A DNA stretch of 64,000 nucleotides, taken from NCBI GenBank assembly GCA_030528625.1, contig JAUMYN010000001.1, positions 1 to 64,000 of the forward strand. The letters are read 5' to 3'. The position numbers and the translations under genes were made by a program. This DNA is from Candidatus Saccharimonadota bacterium (GTDB lineage: Bacteria; Patescibacteriota; Saccharimonadia; Saccharimonadales; Saccharimonadaceae). Every line of letters begins with the position of its first letter. The stretch's first letter is position 1. The notes below the pieces were generated by a model, which was not told the DNA's origin, made no database searches, and worked only from the letters and a program-made list of their open reading frames with translations. Positions 1-8,163 of this stretch are shown here, in pieces.

Positions 1-2
1 AC

Positions 3-695
3 TCCCTCACCAACCTCCACGGCGACCTCATGGCCAACATTGACGCCGACGGCCACTTCGCCGTCAGCCCCACCCAGATGGGTGCTCGTGTCTACATAGC
101 TGAACTCGGCCGCTTCCTGAGTGTCGACCCAATCGAAGGTGGCACCCTCAACAACTACGTCTACGCCATGGATCCGGTGAACCAGGTGGATGTGAGCGGG
201 AAGGCAGTGCCAATCCTTAGCGTGGCATGGATGATAGTTAAAGCCACTCTGAGCGCGGGAGCTCGAGTGCTTATACCGGCCGCCCTAGGATTTGGCCCGA
301 TAAGAGGCCCTATAAGGTTTCCTAGGGTGCCATTTAGGTCCATTCCACGACCTTCACCGCTCCCAGGTAGGCACTTTGCCATACCAAATCATGCTCAAAG
401 TATGATAGGTCGAATACGAGCAAACAACTTCAGTCCGCCACCTGGGGTATCATCAAAGCCCTATCAAAATAATCCGCAGAAGTTTGGGACTGGGGAGAAG
501 CCGCCTGATTTTGACAGGCTCGGGCAGCCGATTAAGTATCGTGAGTACGATGTACATCCTCTGAAGCCAGGCGTAAATAGAGGCAGAGAGAGGATAGTTG
601 TGGGAAATGACTCATCGATTTACTACACCAATGATCACTACGAGACATTTACGATAGTAGAACAAGGAGGTATAGTAAATAAGCAACTATGGTGA
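3..695 (+). CDS. Rhs/YD-repeat toxin, C-terminal part, with barnase-like ribonuclease tip (partial)
   Basis: The gene runs in from the left edge of the window; the reading frame is open from base 3. The first ~60 codons match the end of an Rhs core: a TNLHGD-like stretch, a GRFLSVDP motif and a NNYVYAMDPVNQVDVSG ending, which normally marks the boundary between the conserved shell and the variable toxin. A linker of about 100 residues rich in Pro and Arg follows. The last ~60 residues carry the signature of guanyl-specific microbial RNases (barnase/RNase N1/T1 family): YREYDV (catalytic Glu), RGRERIV (Arg) and YYTNDHYETF (catalytic His). The inferred role is a secreted, contact-delivered RNase toxin. 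The stop overlaps the start of the next gene, as is usual for a toxin/immunity pair. Delivery route is not visible. Confidence 0.85.
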   Translation, partial: SLTNLHGDLMANIDADGHFAVSPTQMGARVYIAELGRFLSVDPIEGGTLNNYVYAMDPVNQVDVSGKAVPILSVAWMIVKATLSAGARVLIPAALGFGPIRGPIRFPRVPFRSIPRPSPLPGRHFAIPNHAQSMIGRIRANNFSPPPGVSSKPYQNNPQKFGTGEKPPDFDRLGQPIKYREYDVHPLKPGVNRGRERIVVGNDSSIYYTNDHYETFTIVEQGGIVNKQLW

Positions 696-1237
696 TTGAC
701 GATAGTATAAATACATGGAGTACTGTCTTGTTAGATACTAAAATGGAGCTGCTCTATGGTAGGGATATTCCATCTCGAGTAAGAGAGTACTTAGCCAATA
801 ATATTCATAAAAACGTGGCTGATGGTTTATCTTGGCGCTCCGATGCCGCACGTATTAAGCAAAGGCAAGATGAGCTATTCTACCAGACGCTCCGCTTTGA
901 TCTGGAAAACACTCCCGAATATTGGCCCCGCGTATTCGGTGATCGTCCACTAGAGTTTGAAGCGAGGGTCGAGAAGGCATTTGCACATATACAGCAACTA
1001 CCACCGCTCATCCCTATAGGCGGGCTAAAATTTTATGTCCCTACGGTCACGAGTGACATGAATCAGCCACTCCCCGTCATATCCTTCCATCAATTCGTTG
1101 ATTCGATACTATGGAGCCAGGACATTAATTCTTACGAGAAGGGCGTACCCGGTGATCTGTCTCAGGTGCCGGAGATTACTGGCTGGTGTGATGTTTTAGA
1201 CGGGCTAGGGGCTGATGAAGGGGCGCTTTATATATGA
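689..1237 (+). CDS. Probable immunity protein to the Rhs RNase toxin
   Basis: A 182-residue soluble, acidic protein with no signal peptide or membrane segment. I do not recognise the family, and it is not a barstar-type inhibitor, which would be about 90 residues. Its ATG lies inside the last codons of the toxin gene (7-base overlap), so translation is probably coupled. Position directly after a polymorphic toxin tip is the only argument for an immunity role. It ends in an ATGA overlap with the next ORF, so both belong to one transcript. A second possibility is that the real immunity function is carried by the following gene and this one is an accessory protein. Confidence 0.6.
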   Translation: MVIDDSINTWSTVLLDTKMELLYGRDIPSRVREYLANNIHKNVADGLSWRSDAARIKQRQDELFYQTLRFDLENTPEYWPRVFGDRPLEFEARVEKAFAHIQQLPPLIPIGGLKFYVPTVTSDMNQPLPVISFHQFVDSILWSQDINSYEKGVPGDLSQVPEITGWCDVLDGLGADEGALYI

Positions 1238-1707
1238 AAGTAATTGCACAAAAAACTCACAATGATTTTTATACTCTGCGAGAGGGAGCGGCGTACGAAG
1301 TCGTGGCGGTAATCCACTTCGTAACCCCTTTGTTCGAGACTGCATCAGCTGGCGAGTGTTGTCCAAGCCATTTTGTTAATCCACTCTATTCGCATGGGCA
1401 TCTTCCGCATCAGTCGGTGTATATTATCAAGACGAAAACGATGGCTGGTCGCACTGCTTTTGCTCGTTTTTTGACAAGCGATTTTATTATCGGCGACCCT
1501 ACGGTACCCGATGACTGGTCAGTTGGCGAAATCGATATCGCGGATGAACTTGAGCGCATACGTCAACATATCGTGGGCGATACTGTAGATGAAATAATTC
1601 GCCGCCACAGAAATGCTAACTCCAGAATTATTGTCTTTGGCCCAGGGTCGCTTCACGAGCCGCAGCGGCTATATGACATTTGCGAGGATAACGATGAAGC
1701 GGCTTGA
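1234..1707 (+). CDS. Hypothetical protein of the toxin/immunity island
   Basis: 157 residues, soluble, cytoplasmic by appearance, family not recognised. It starts in a 4-base ATGA overlap with the upstream ORF, which makes it the third gene of the toxin transcript. The second half is helical and charged (ADELERIRQHIVGD, DEIIRRHRN). A role as immunity protein or as immunity-associated partner is inferred only from position. No frameshift is evident. Confidence 0.55.
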   Translation: MKVIAQKTHNDFYTLREGAAYEVVAVIHFVTPLFETASAGECCPSHFVNPLYSHGHLPHQSVYIIKTKTMAGRTAFARFLTSDFIIGDPTVPDDWSVGEIDIADELERIRQHIVGDTVDEIIRRHRNANSRIIVFGPGSLHEPQRLYDICEDNDEAA

Positions 1708-1825
1708 CGCCGGCGTGAAGTGGTGTGTAAAGATACTTGGCTGGGTATAATATACGTTATGCAGCCCCGCCGCCCCTGCGTGTGGTCGTATTATGGGGTT
1801 ATTTAGTAAAGGGAAGGATTATCTT

Positions 1826-2014
1826 ATGTCGGTACATATCTCAAATATTAATCAAGAAAATAGTAAAGATATAAGCACTATGATTCGCCTGGCTGTTGAT
1901 AGTGTGGCGGGTAGAAATATCGAGACCATTTGCTTTGAACGAGAAGCTGAGGATGTGCTTGGCGGGATATGCTATGCGGCTACAGCAGTGTTGGAGGATG
2001 AGGATGAAGGATAG
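1826..2014 (+). CDS. Small hypothetical protein, possible immunity partner
   Basis: About 62 residues starting MSVHISNINQEN; an in-frame ATG at 1793 would add 11 residues, but the AAGGGAAGGA sequence about 10 bases before 1826 favours the shorter form. A TATAAT box at about 1747 suggests the unit has its own promoter, so this is the first gene of a second small operon in the island. The protein is acidic with a DEDEG tail and no recognised domain. Its end overlaps the start of the next ORF by 11 bases. Base composition is AT-richer than the core genome, in line with acquired immunity genes. Confidence 0.45.
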   Translation: MSVHISNINQENSKDISTMIRLAVDSVAGRNIETICFEREAEDVLGGICYAATAVLEDEDEG

Positions 2015-2492
2015 CGGATTCATTGCCCCAACTGAAGAGTCGTGGCGAGCTCACTGCTTGCGTGTCCGTGGTGAGTTTTTCGATCTTGAGGACTTATTTC
2101 AGTGGCAGCTAGCCCTGAATAATAACAGGAAGTTGTGCGCTAAAGATGAAAACTTTAGCATAGAAGACAGCCCTACGTCTGATAGCGAAATTTTTAAGAT
2201 AGAGTCACAAAAGTATGACCTACTGGAGCCGAGAGGCCGGACGCACATTGCGATTAGCTTGCCGCGTGAAACTGGAGCGGTAGACGATATGGCAAAACTG
2301 TATCTACATGCAGCTGATATGATTGAAAAACATCGTATCGAGAACGTCGCCACTATTACCAGCGGAACTTTTTTCGATAATCGTCCGGAAATTATCCCTA
2401 CTTGGTTTTGTGGTTTACGCGACCTATTTAGTATATATTTTGACAAATCAAGGAGACGTGACTCTCGATTGGTCCCTATGGTTTTTCAATAA
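2004..2492 (+). CDS. Hypothetical immunity-like protein, C-terminus probably frameshifted
   Basis: Starts MKDSGFIAP at 2004 (MRMKDSG at 1998 is equally possible) behind a TTGGAGGATGAGG Shine-Dalgarno that lies inside the previous ORF. 162 residues in the open frame. The last ~20 residues (KSRRRDSRLVPMVFQ) are unlike protein sequence, while the +1 frame over the same bases reads TNQGDVTLDWSLWFFNKP and continues cleanly to a stop at 2524-2526. An extra base near 2430-2440, in an ATATAT stretch, would explain this. I therefore regard the intact ancestral product as about 173 residues ending at 2526. Family not recognised; immunity role inferred from context. Confidence 0.5.
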   Translation: MKDSGFIAPTEESWRAHCLRVRGEFFDLEDLFQWQLALNNNRKLCAKDENFSIEDSPTSDSEIFKIESQKYDLLEPRGRTHIAISLPRETGAVDDMAKLYLHAADMIEKHRIENVATITSGTFFDNRPEIIPTWFCGLRDLFSIYFDKSRRRDSRLVPMVFQ

Positions 2493-2530
2493 GCCTATAC
2501 AGATAACACTATGGAAAAGAAAGTAGTTTT

Positions 2531-3613
2531 ATGCATACAGAGCGGTACAAAGAAGAATTCGATGATATTTACAAAACAATAACCGACTATATCAAGAAAG
2601 GGGGAGTTGATAGCGTAACGGTGGAGCACGATCGCAGCAAGGGCGATATTAGTGTTGTCTTGCGTGATATGGTACTTCATATCTATATCAACGAACAGCT
2701 AGCCGGCTACGAGCTATACCTCAGAAACAACAAGGGGAATCGTTTTCTCTCTGACACAGACTTATACAACTTAAAGCATAACGAGGGTCTATTTTTAGAG
2801 ATGATTCGCGAGATACGCCATGTAGTCAACCTCTTTCTCGGTAGTAAGGTGCGCATCGCCGAGACGCCTCATCGTCTTTTGGGTATCGGCAGTAAAAAAG
2901 TAACCACGCTATGCATTTTTGAATCCGACAATAGAGAGAAAAAGATTCAACTCCCTTGTGTCAATGAGCTTAGCTTACTGGAGTTCATTGAGCCATTTGA
3001 CCTAGATAAACTACTAAACAAAATGAAAGCGAATGTAAAGCTGGTAATGCAAACCGATGATTTGCCTGAATTTGATTTGAAGGAGCACAATCAGCTTAGA
3101 GAGTGGTATGAAGAACACAAGGATACTGTGTGGAAGTTGATTGGCTCGGCAGATGCAAGCAGTCTTGAGGAGGTGATACTGTCTTTCGAGTTGTATCTAT
3201 TAGCAACAAACCCACTGGAGGACGGGGATGATAAATATGCTGATAAAAATGTGCCAAAATTGCTGAGTAAACTAAAACATTTAGACAACGTTGATCTACT
3301 TTCGTATGCTTTGAGTTGTTTTACGTACGACACGAATGGCAAAGTAAAATACGAATTGGCTAAAAAATACTATAAGGACTGCAAAGACGAATACATGCAG
3401 GGAGTTGTCGTTCATTTAGCTGGAGGTGCGCTCTATGATATTGATACTATTGATGACACTATCTCGACTATTCTGAGGTACATTCTTCAGAATTATAATG
3501 AAGACGCTGTTGATTGGATGAAGTTTTATATAGGCAATCAGATGGAGGAATGGTGTCTTTCTAGCGAGAAAAAGAAAGCGAGCCTGAAGGAGATTTTAGG
3601 CTACAGAGATTGA
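2531..3613 (+). CDS. Hypothetical protein in toxin island
   Basis: 360 residues, soluble, no signal peptide. The N-terminal third has alternating beta-like segments (VDSVTVEHDRSKGDISVVLRD), and the C-terminal half is helical and rich in Lys/Asp/Glu. No family recognised. It begins four bases after the probable true end of the preceding frameshifted gene, so it was likely its operon partner. Its codon use is AT-rich relative to the genes after 4600. It could be a large immunity protein or a remnant of a mobile cassette; neither can be shown from the sequence. Confidence 0.6.
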   Translation: MHTERYKEEFDDIYKTITDYIKKGGVDSVTVEHDRSKGDISVVLRDMVLHIYINEQLAGYELYLRNNKGNRFLSDTDLYNLKHNEGLFLEMIREIRHVVNLFLGSKVRIAETPHRLLGIGSKKVTTLCIFESDNREKKIQLPCVNELSLLEFIEPFDLDKLLNKMKANVKLVMQTDDLPEFDLKEHNQLREWYEEHKDTVWKLIGSADASSLEEVILSFELYLLATNPLEDGDDKYADKNVPKLLSKLKHLDNVDLLSYALSCFTYDTNGKVKYELAKKYYKDCKDEYMQGVVVHLAGGALYDIDTIDDTISTILRYILQNYNEDAVDWMKFYIGNQMEEWCLSSEKKKASLKEILGYRD

Positions 3614-3642
3614 CCGGGGGATGCTTAAGACTTTAAGGTTAA

Positions 3643-3744
3643 TCCCCTGTGGAGATAACCTATAGGCACTATGATATAGTTAATGACATAACTGTTATTA
3701 CCAATAAAAAGGGAGATATTATTACATCATATTGGGGAGGCTGA
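3643..3744 (+). pseudogene. Orphan C-terminal fragment of a polymorphic toxin
   Basis: A 33-codon open stretch with no start codon, directly after stops at 3634 and 3640. It reads ITYRHYDIVNDITVITNKKG and then DIITSYWGG before a stop at 3742. A short strand pattern ending in TNKKGDIITSY is typical of the last strand of secreted toxin domains. It sits 6 bases before the next ORF, exactly where a toxin tip sits in front of its immunity gene. I read it as the leftover 3' end of a displaced Rhs toxin cassette. The toxin fold cannot be named from so short a piece. Confidence 0.5.
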
Positions 3745-3750
3745 TGATTC

Positions 3751-4197
3751 ATGATAAAACTACGCACTTACGATAAAATAAAATCAGCAGAAGCCATTAG
3801 TGGGATAATAGAAGACACACTCAATGGCAAAAGCTCCAAGTACTGGGCCAATGTGTATCTGCAAGAAATCATGTCAAGCGCGAATCTTGATTTTAAGGTT
3901 TTTATCGAGCTTATTCAGATACCCTTGGCCGAAGGGGATGCCGACAGTATGGCGATGTTAAAACAGTTAGTGGACAAATATAGGCACGAGCTAATGTTGC
4001 AACTTTCCCATAGCGAGGCCTTGTATGCTCAATTGGAGTCCGCGGTATGTGGCGATAGTGCAAAATTACTGGAATATAACATCTGGCGAGACGTTGAAGG
4101 TGATGATAGTAGAATAATGATAAAGTCAGACAAACTAGCAGTGGTGTTTGAGCTTGGTGAGAATGGTTATAGGTGCACTGAAAAGATAGAGCTATAG
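3751..4197 (+). CDS. Probable orphan immunity protein
   Basis: 148 residues, helical N-terminal two thirds and a beta-rich end (RIMIKSDKLAVVFELGENGY). Family not recognised. It starts behind a GGGGAGGCTGATG ribosome site and 6 bases after the orphan toxin tail at 3643-3744, reproducing the toxin/immunity spacing seen at 689. The inference is that it is an immunity gene kept after its toxin was displaced, giving protection against sister strains. Low GC content matches the rest of the island. Confidence 0.55.
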   Translation: MIKLRTYDKIKSAEAISGIIEDTLNGKSSKYWANVYLQEIMSSANLDFKVFIELIQIPLAEGDADSMAMLKQLVDKYRHELMLQLSHSEALYAQLESAVCGDSAKLLEYNIWRDVEGDDSRIMIKSDKLAVVFELGENGYRCTEKIEL

Positions 4198-4555
4198 CGC
4201 CGCCGCGTTAGCCCGAGCCTGTTCGTTGTCTTTTCTACAATAATAAGCTCTTGCTATCTGTTGGCGGCTCGGCTACAATGAGGAGGAACACTGCTTAAGC
4301 TATCGGTTTTTCTTGACTTGCCAAGTGCCATTTGATACCATGGTTCATGTGTCTCGCGCCGAAGCATTGAGTTGCGGTAAGTAATAAAGGTCGAAGCGCG
4401 TGAGGCTGCACATAAGTACGAGGAGTACGAAGCACATGCCAATCGCAATCAACTTTGTGTCGAGTCGACGCAAAAAGATCGCAGTGGATGTGGTGCCTGC
4501 CGAATGGCAAACATACATAGCACAGTAGTGCGCCGCCGCCCTTTATAGCGGCATC
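4198..4555. other. Gene-poor stretch with a weak 30-codon ORF
   Basis: No convincing gene. A short ORF at 4436-4528 (+) starts MPIAINFVSSRRKKIAVDVV and an overlapping frame without a start reads AREAAHKYEEYEAHANRNQL; both look somewhat protein-like, so the region may be decayed coding sequence from the toxin island. No promoter or RNA gene was recognised here. Confidence 0.3.
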
Positions 4556-4556
4556 A

Positions 4557-4592
4557 AAATCACCCCAAAGGCACCGGGGTGATTTGTTTTTT
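4557..4592. terminator. Bidirectional Rho-independent terminator
   Basis: A perfect 10-bp stem (AAATCACCCC / GGGGTGATTT) with a 9-base loop and a GTTTTTT tail on the plus strand. It closes the toxin island on the plus strand; the A-run before the stem also lets it act on the minus-strand dsbA-like gene that ends at 4604. Confidence 0.85.
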
Positions 4593-4603
4593 CTGCTGTT
4601 TGG

Positions 4604-5308
4604 CTATTCGGCTTTTGCCCCTGGAATAGCTACGCCGTTTTTCTTGAGGGCGGCTTCAATGGCTTCGGTGATAGAGTCGGTAGTAGTGAGCTTGACTAGC
4701 TCGCCGTTAACATAGAGCGTTGGCGTACCGCTGACGCCGACCGATCGGGCGAGGGCAGTGTCGAAGCCAATCTTTTTAGTGATAGCTGGCTGCATGACAT
4801 CTTCAGTAAAGCGTTTCGTATCAAGCCCGAGCTCCTCGATGTAGCGCTTAAAGGTGTCGCGGCGCTCATGCGGCTGCATATTGGCCCAGGCTTCTTGTCG
4901 CTCATAAAGCAAGTCATGCATCTCCCAGTACTTCCCCTGGAGGCCGGCAGCCTCAGCCACTGCCGAAGCGGAACGAGCATGGGCATGAATATTGGCGATT
5001 GGGAAATTACGGTAAACAAATGCCACGTGATCCTTATGCTTCGTGACTGCTGATTGCAGGGTCGCATGAGCCGACTTACACGGCCCGCACTGAAAGTCGC
5101 CGTACTCAATCACGACTACTTTGGCAGCTGGATTGCCCTTGACGTGATCGGCAATATTACCATTGCGTTCCTCGGCTGCCAAGATGCCCATCGATTTGTC
5201 ACGGCTAATGTCGCTGATGTCCAGTTGCTTCTGCATCGAAAGGTAGACCATGCCGCCGACCACGGCGAGCACGATGATGATAAAGACTGCCCAAGTTTTT
5301 CCGTTCAT
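4604..5308 (-). CDS. Membrane-anchored DsbA-family thioredoxin-like protein
   Basis: 234 residues. Residues 7-24 form one hydrophobic segment with no clear cleavage site, so the protein is probably tethered to the outer face of the membrane. A thioredoxin-like domain follows with the redox motif CGPC at residues 74-77 and the cis-Pro loop GVSGTPTLYVNG near the end. The helical insertion between them is typical of DsbA-type proteins. Likely role: forming or isomerising disulfides in exported proteins such as pilins and surface proteins. A GGAGG ribosome site lies 5 bases before the ATG. It is transcribed divergently from the CBS protein at 5365. No DsbB/VKOR partner is in the window. Confidence 0.9.
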   Translation of the reverse strand: MNGKTWAVFIIIVLAVVGGMVYLSMQKQLDISDISRDKSMGILAAEERNGNIADHVKGNPAAKVVVIEYGDFQCGPCKSAHATLQSAVTKHKDHVAFVYRNFPIANIHAHARSASAVAEAAGLQGKYWEMHDLLYERQEAWANMQPHERRDTFKRYIEELGLDTKRFTEDVMQPAITKKIGFDTALARSVGVSGTPTLYVNGELVKLTTTDSITEAIEAALKKNGVAIPGAKAE

Positions 5309-5364
5309 AACTCCTCCAAAAATTAACTCTATAATAATAGCATAAAATCAGGTAAAATGACATT

Positions 5365-6384
5365 ATGACGATAATGCTCGCGATAGGATATGTGATGGTA
5401 TTGGTTGGATTACTGGTGGTACTGGGCGTCCATCCGCAGTTGTCGTCGCACAGTCAGTTTGAGCTGCGGCGTCGGGCGCACGGCGGTGATACTGAAGCGC
5501 AGCTATTATTGCGGCGCCGAGCGGTGTTGCGCGATTTATTCTCGCTACAGCGGGTGCTGGCGGCGATGTTTTTGGTACTCCTCAGCTTGATCGGTGTCGA
5601 GCTGTTTCATTGGTCGATTGGTTTTGTGGTGGCGCTGGTGGTGGCCCTAGAATCGGGGGCGGTTGCGCGCTTGGCGCCAGTGCAGCGGTTATCGCAGGCG
5701 TTGTACGAAAAATATGAGGGCAAACTTCTCGCTATGATTGAGCGGCATCCGTTGGCCTTTCGGGCTATTCGTTCGGCGGCGCCGATTCCCAATAGCGAAT
5801 ACGACATTGAGTCAAAGGAGGAGCTGCTGGCCATGGTGGAACAGGCTGGCGAGGTGCTGACCAAGGATGAAAAGCAGCTGATTATTAATGGTCTAAAGAG
5901 TCGCTACACCACGGTTGATTCGGTGATGACACCCAAGAGCGTGATTGATGCGGTGGCGCACGACGAGCTGCTAGGGCCGCTGGTATTGGACAGTTTGCAC
6001 AAAACGGGTCACAGCCGCTTTCCAGTTATCAAGGGCGATATCGATCACGTAGTGGGGATGCTGTATACTCAGGATCTGCTGACAATCAGTCCAGGCAGCA
6101 AAACTCGTCGAGCTGAGACGGTGATGGAGAAAAAGGTATTTTATATTCGTCAGGATCAGTCATTACAGCAGGCGCTGGCGGCCTTTTTGCGAACACGGCA
6201 CCATCTGTTTGTGGTGATCAATGAATATCGCGAGACGGTGGGGCTGCTCAGTCTGGAAGACGTTATCGAGGCGCTGCTTGGCCGCAAAATTAACGATGAA
6301 TTCGACACCCACGAAGACCTGCGCAAAGTGGCAGCACGCAATCCGAAGAGGAATAATGCCTCCTCGGCCGGTCAGGAAGTCTAA
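5365..6384 (+). CDS. CBS-pair membrane protein of the CNNM/CorC type
   Basis: 339 residues. Two hydrophobic segments (about residues 3-21 and 66-95) precede a cytoplasmic CBS pair (about 185-310) with VDSVMTPKS and VGLLSLEDVIEALLG, the usual CorC/CNNM hallmarks. The membrane part is shorter than the four-helix DUF21 domain of typical CNNM proteins, and the CorC_HlyC C-terminal domain is absent. Ion or nucleotide sensing is the family role; transport activity is uncertain with so small a membrane part. A TAAAAT box ends 6 bases before the ATG, so the mRNA is probably leaderless. aspS follows 21 bases downstream with its own -10 box. Confidence 0.8.
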   Translation: MTIMLAIGYVMVLVGLLVVLGVHPQLSSHSQFELRRRAHGGDTEAQLLLRRRAVLRDLFSLQRVLAAMFLVLLSLIGVELFHWSIGFVVALVVALESGAVARLAPVQRLSQALYEKYEGKLLAMIERHPLAFRAIRSAAPIPNSEYDIESKEELLAMVEQAGEVLTKDEKQLIINGLKSRYTTVDSVMTPKSVIDAVAHDELLGPLVLDSLHKTGHSRFPVIKGDIDHVVGMLYTQDLLTISPGSKTRRAETVMEKKVFYIRQDQSLQQALAAFLRTRHHLFVVINEYRETVGLLSLEDVIEALLGRKINDEFDTHEDLRKVAARNPKRNNASSAGQEV

Positions 6385-6405
6385 AAATATGTTATACTAA
6401 CAGAT

Positions 6406-8163
6406 ATGAAACAGAGGATTTTAGCAGTAAAGACGCCTGACTGTACGGGTGAGCGAGTGACGGTTGCTGGTTGGGTGCACGCCCGCCGTGACCATGGTGG
6501 ACTGATTTTTATTGATGTACGCGATCATACTGGGTTGGTGCAGTTGGTGATTAATCCAGAGGCGGCGGAGGCGTTTGCAGCCGCTGAGGGCTTGCGTGAT
6601 GAGTTCGTGATTCGCGCCAGCGGTATGGTGGCGGAGCGCGGCGAAGGCTTAAAAAATCCGAATATCGCCAGCGGCGACATTGAGATTGTGGTCGATGAGC
6701 TAGTGATTTTGAACCGCGCGGACACCTTGCCGATTCAGCCACTTTCTGACAATCAAGCCAATGAAGAGCTGCGTTTGAAATACCGCTTCCTGGATCTGCG
6801 CCGTCCGAAAATGCAGACCATACTGAAAAAACGCGCTGAGATGTATCGCCTGATTCATGAGTATATGGATGCGCGCGATTTTATTGAGGTACAAACGCCA
6901 ATTTTGGCGAACTCCAGCCCTGAGGGCGCGCGCGATTTTATCATCCCGAGCCGGCTGCACGAAGGGCAGTATTATGCACTGCCACAGGCACCGCAGCAGT
7001 TCAAGCAGCTGTTGATGGTTGGCGGCGTGCCGCGCTACTACCAGCTGGCGGCCTGTTTCCGCGACGAAGATCCGCGTGCCGATCGTCTCTACGGCGAGTT
7101 TTATCAGCTGGACACGGAGATGAGCTTTGTGGAGGACGGCGAAGAGGTTCGCGAGATGTTCGATCCACTGGTGAAAAAACTGGCAACCGAGTTTGCTGGC
7201 AAGACGCTGCTGTCTAATGAGATTCCTCGCATTCCGTATCTTGAGGCGATGGAAAAATATGGTTCTGACAAGCCAGATTTGCGCTTTGGGATGGAGCTTG
7301 TCGAGCTGACTGATGCCTTTTCGGCAACGGAGTTTGGTGTCTTTAAGAATGCTGAATGTATCAAGGCGATTTGCGTCAAAAATGGCGCCTCATTGAGCCG
7401 CAAGCAAATCGACCAGTTCACTGATATCGCCAAAAGTGAAGGCGCGGGCGGGCTGGCCTATATCACATACACCGACGGCGAGGCAAAAAGCCCAATCGCC
7501 AAATTCCTGAACAGCGATGAGCTGGCGACGGTCAAGCAGCGGCTTGGTGCGGTTGATGGCGACGCGATTTTCTTCGGTGCTGATACTCGCGCCGTGGTCA
7601 ATAAAGTGCTCGGTCGTCTGCGCTCTGAGTTTGCCGATCATTTCAACCTGAAAGATCCAAATGTCATCGCTCTGGCGTGGATTGTCGATTTTCCATTCTA
7701 TGAGTGGGACGAGACGAATAAAAAACTTGACTTTGGCCACAATCCATTCACGATGCCACGGGGCGGTGCGGCAGCGCTTGACGCGGCGACCACTGACGCT
7801 GAGCGCCTGAAGATTGTCGCCGACCAATACGATATGGTGATGAATGGCTATGAAATTTGTTCTGGCGGTGTGCGCAATCACAACCCAGAGGTGCTCTACA
7901 AAGCCTTTGAGCTGCTGGGGCACAACCGGGCCTATGTTGATGAGAAGTTCGGTGCCATGCTGAGCGCGTTTAAGTACGGCGCGCCGCCGCATGCCGGCTG
8001 TGCGTTCGGGGTTGACCGTATCTTGATGGAGCTGATGAACGAGACGAATATTCGTGAGGTAATTGCCTTTCCAAAGAACGGTTCTGGTGTCGATGTGATG
8101 ATGAATAGTCCCGGCGCGGCCGATCCGAAGTCGCTTAGAGAGCTGGGGCTTATCACTGTATGA
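6406..8163 (+). CDS. aspS: Aspartyl-tRNA synthetase
   Basis: 585 residues, full length for the bacterial type. An N-terminal OB-fold anticodon-binding domain (VAGWVHARRDHGGLIFIDVR) is followed by the class II catalytic core with motif 2 (FRDEDPRADR, then EFYQLDTEMSF) and motif 3 (GCAFGVDRILMELM). The region at ~280-420 is the bacterial GAD insertion. It charges tRNA-Asp; whether it also charges tRNA-Asn cannot be judged here. A TATACT box ends 7 bases before the ATG with no Shine-Dalgarno, so translation is probably leaderless. The stop overlaps the next gene by ATGA. Confidence 0.97.
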   Translation: MKQRILAVKTPDCTGERVTVAGWVHARRDHGGLIFIDVRDHTGLVQLVINPEAAEAFAAAEGLRDEFVIRASGMVAERGEGLKNPNIASGDIEIVVDELVILNRADTLPIQPLSDNQANEELRLKYRFLDLRRPKMQTILKKRAEMYRLIHEYMDARDFIEVQTPILANSSPEGARDFIIPSRLHEGQYYALPQAPQQFKQLLMVGGVPRYYQLAACFRDEDPRADRLYGEFYQLDTEMSFVEDGEEVREMFDPLVKKLATEFAGKTLLSNEIPRIPYLEAMEKYGSDKPDLRFGMELVELTDAFSATEFGVFKNAECIKAICVKNGASLSRKQIDQFTDIAKSEGAGGLAYITYTDGEAKSPIAKFLNSDELATVKQRLGAVDGDAIFFGADTRAVVNKVLGRLRSEFADHFNLKDPNVIALAWIVDFPFYEWDETNKKLDFGHNPFTMPRGGAAALDAATTDAERLKIVADQYDMVMNGYEICSGGVRNHNPEVLYKAFELLGHNRAYVDEKFGAMLSAFKYGAPPHAGCAFGVDRILMELMNETNIREVIAFPKNGSGVDVMMNSPGAADPKSLRELGLITV

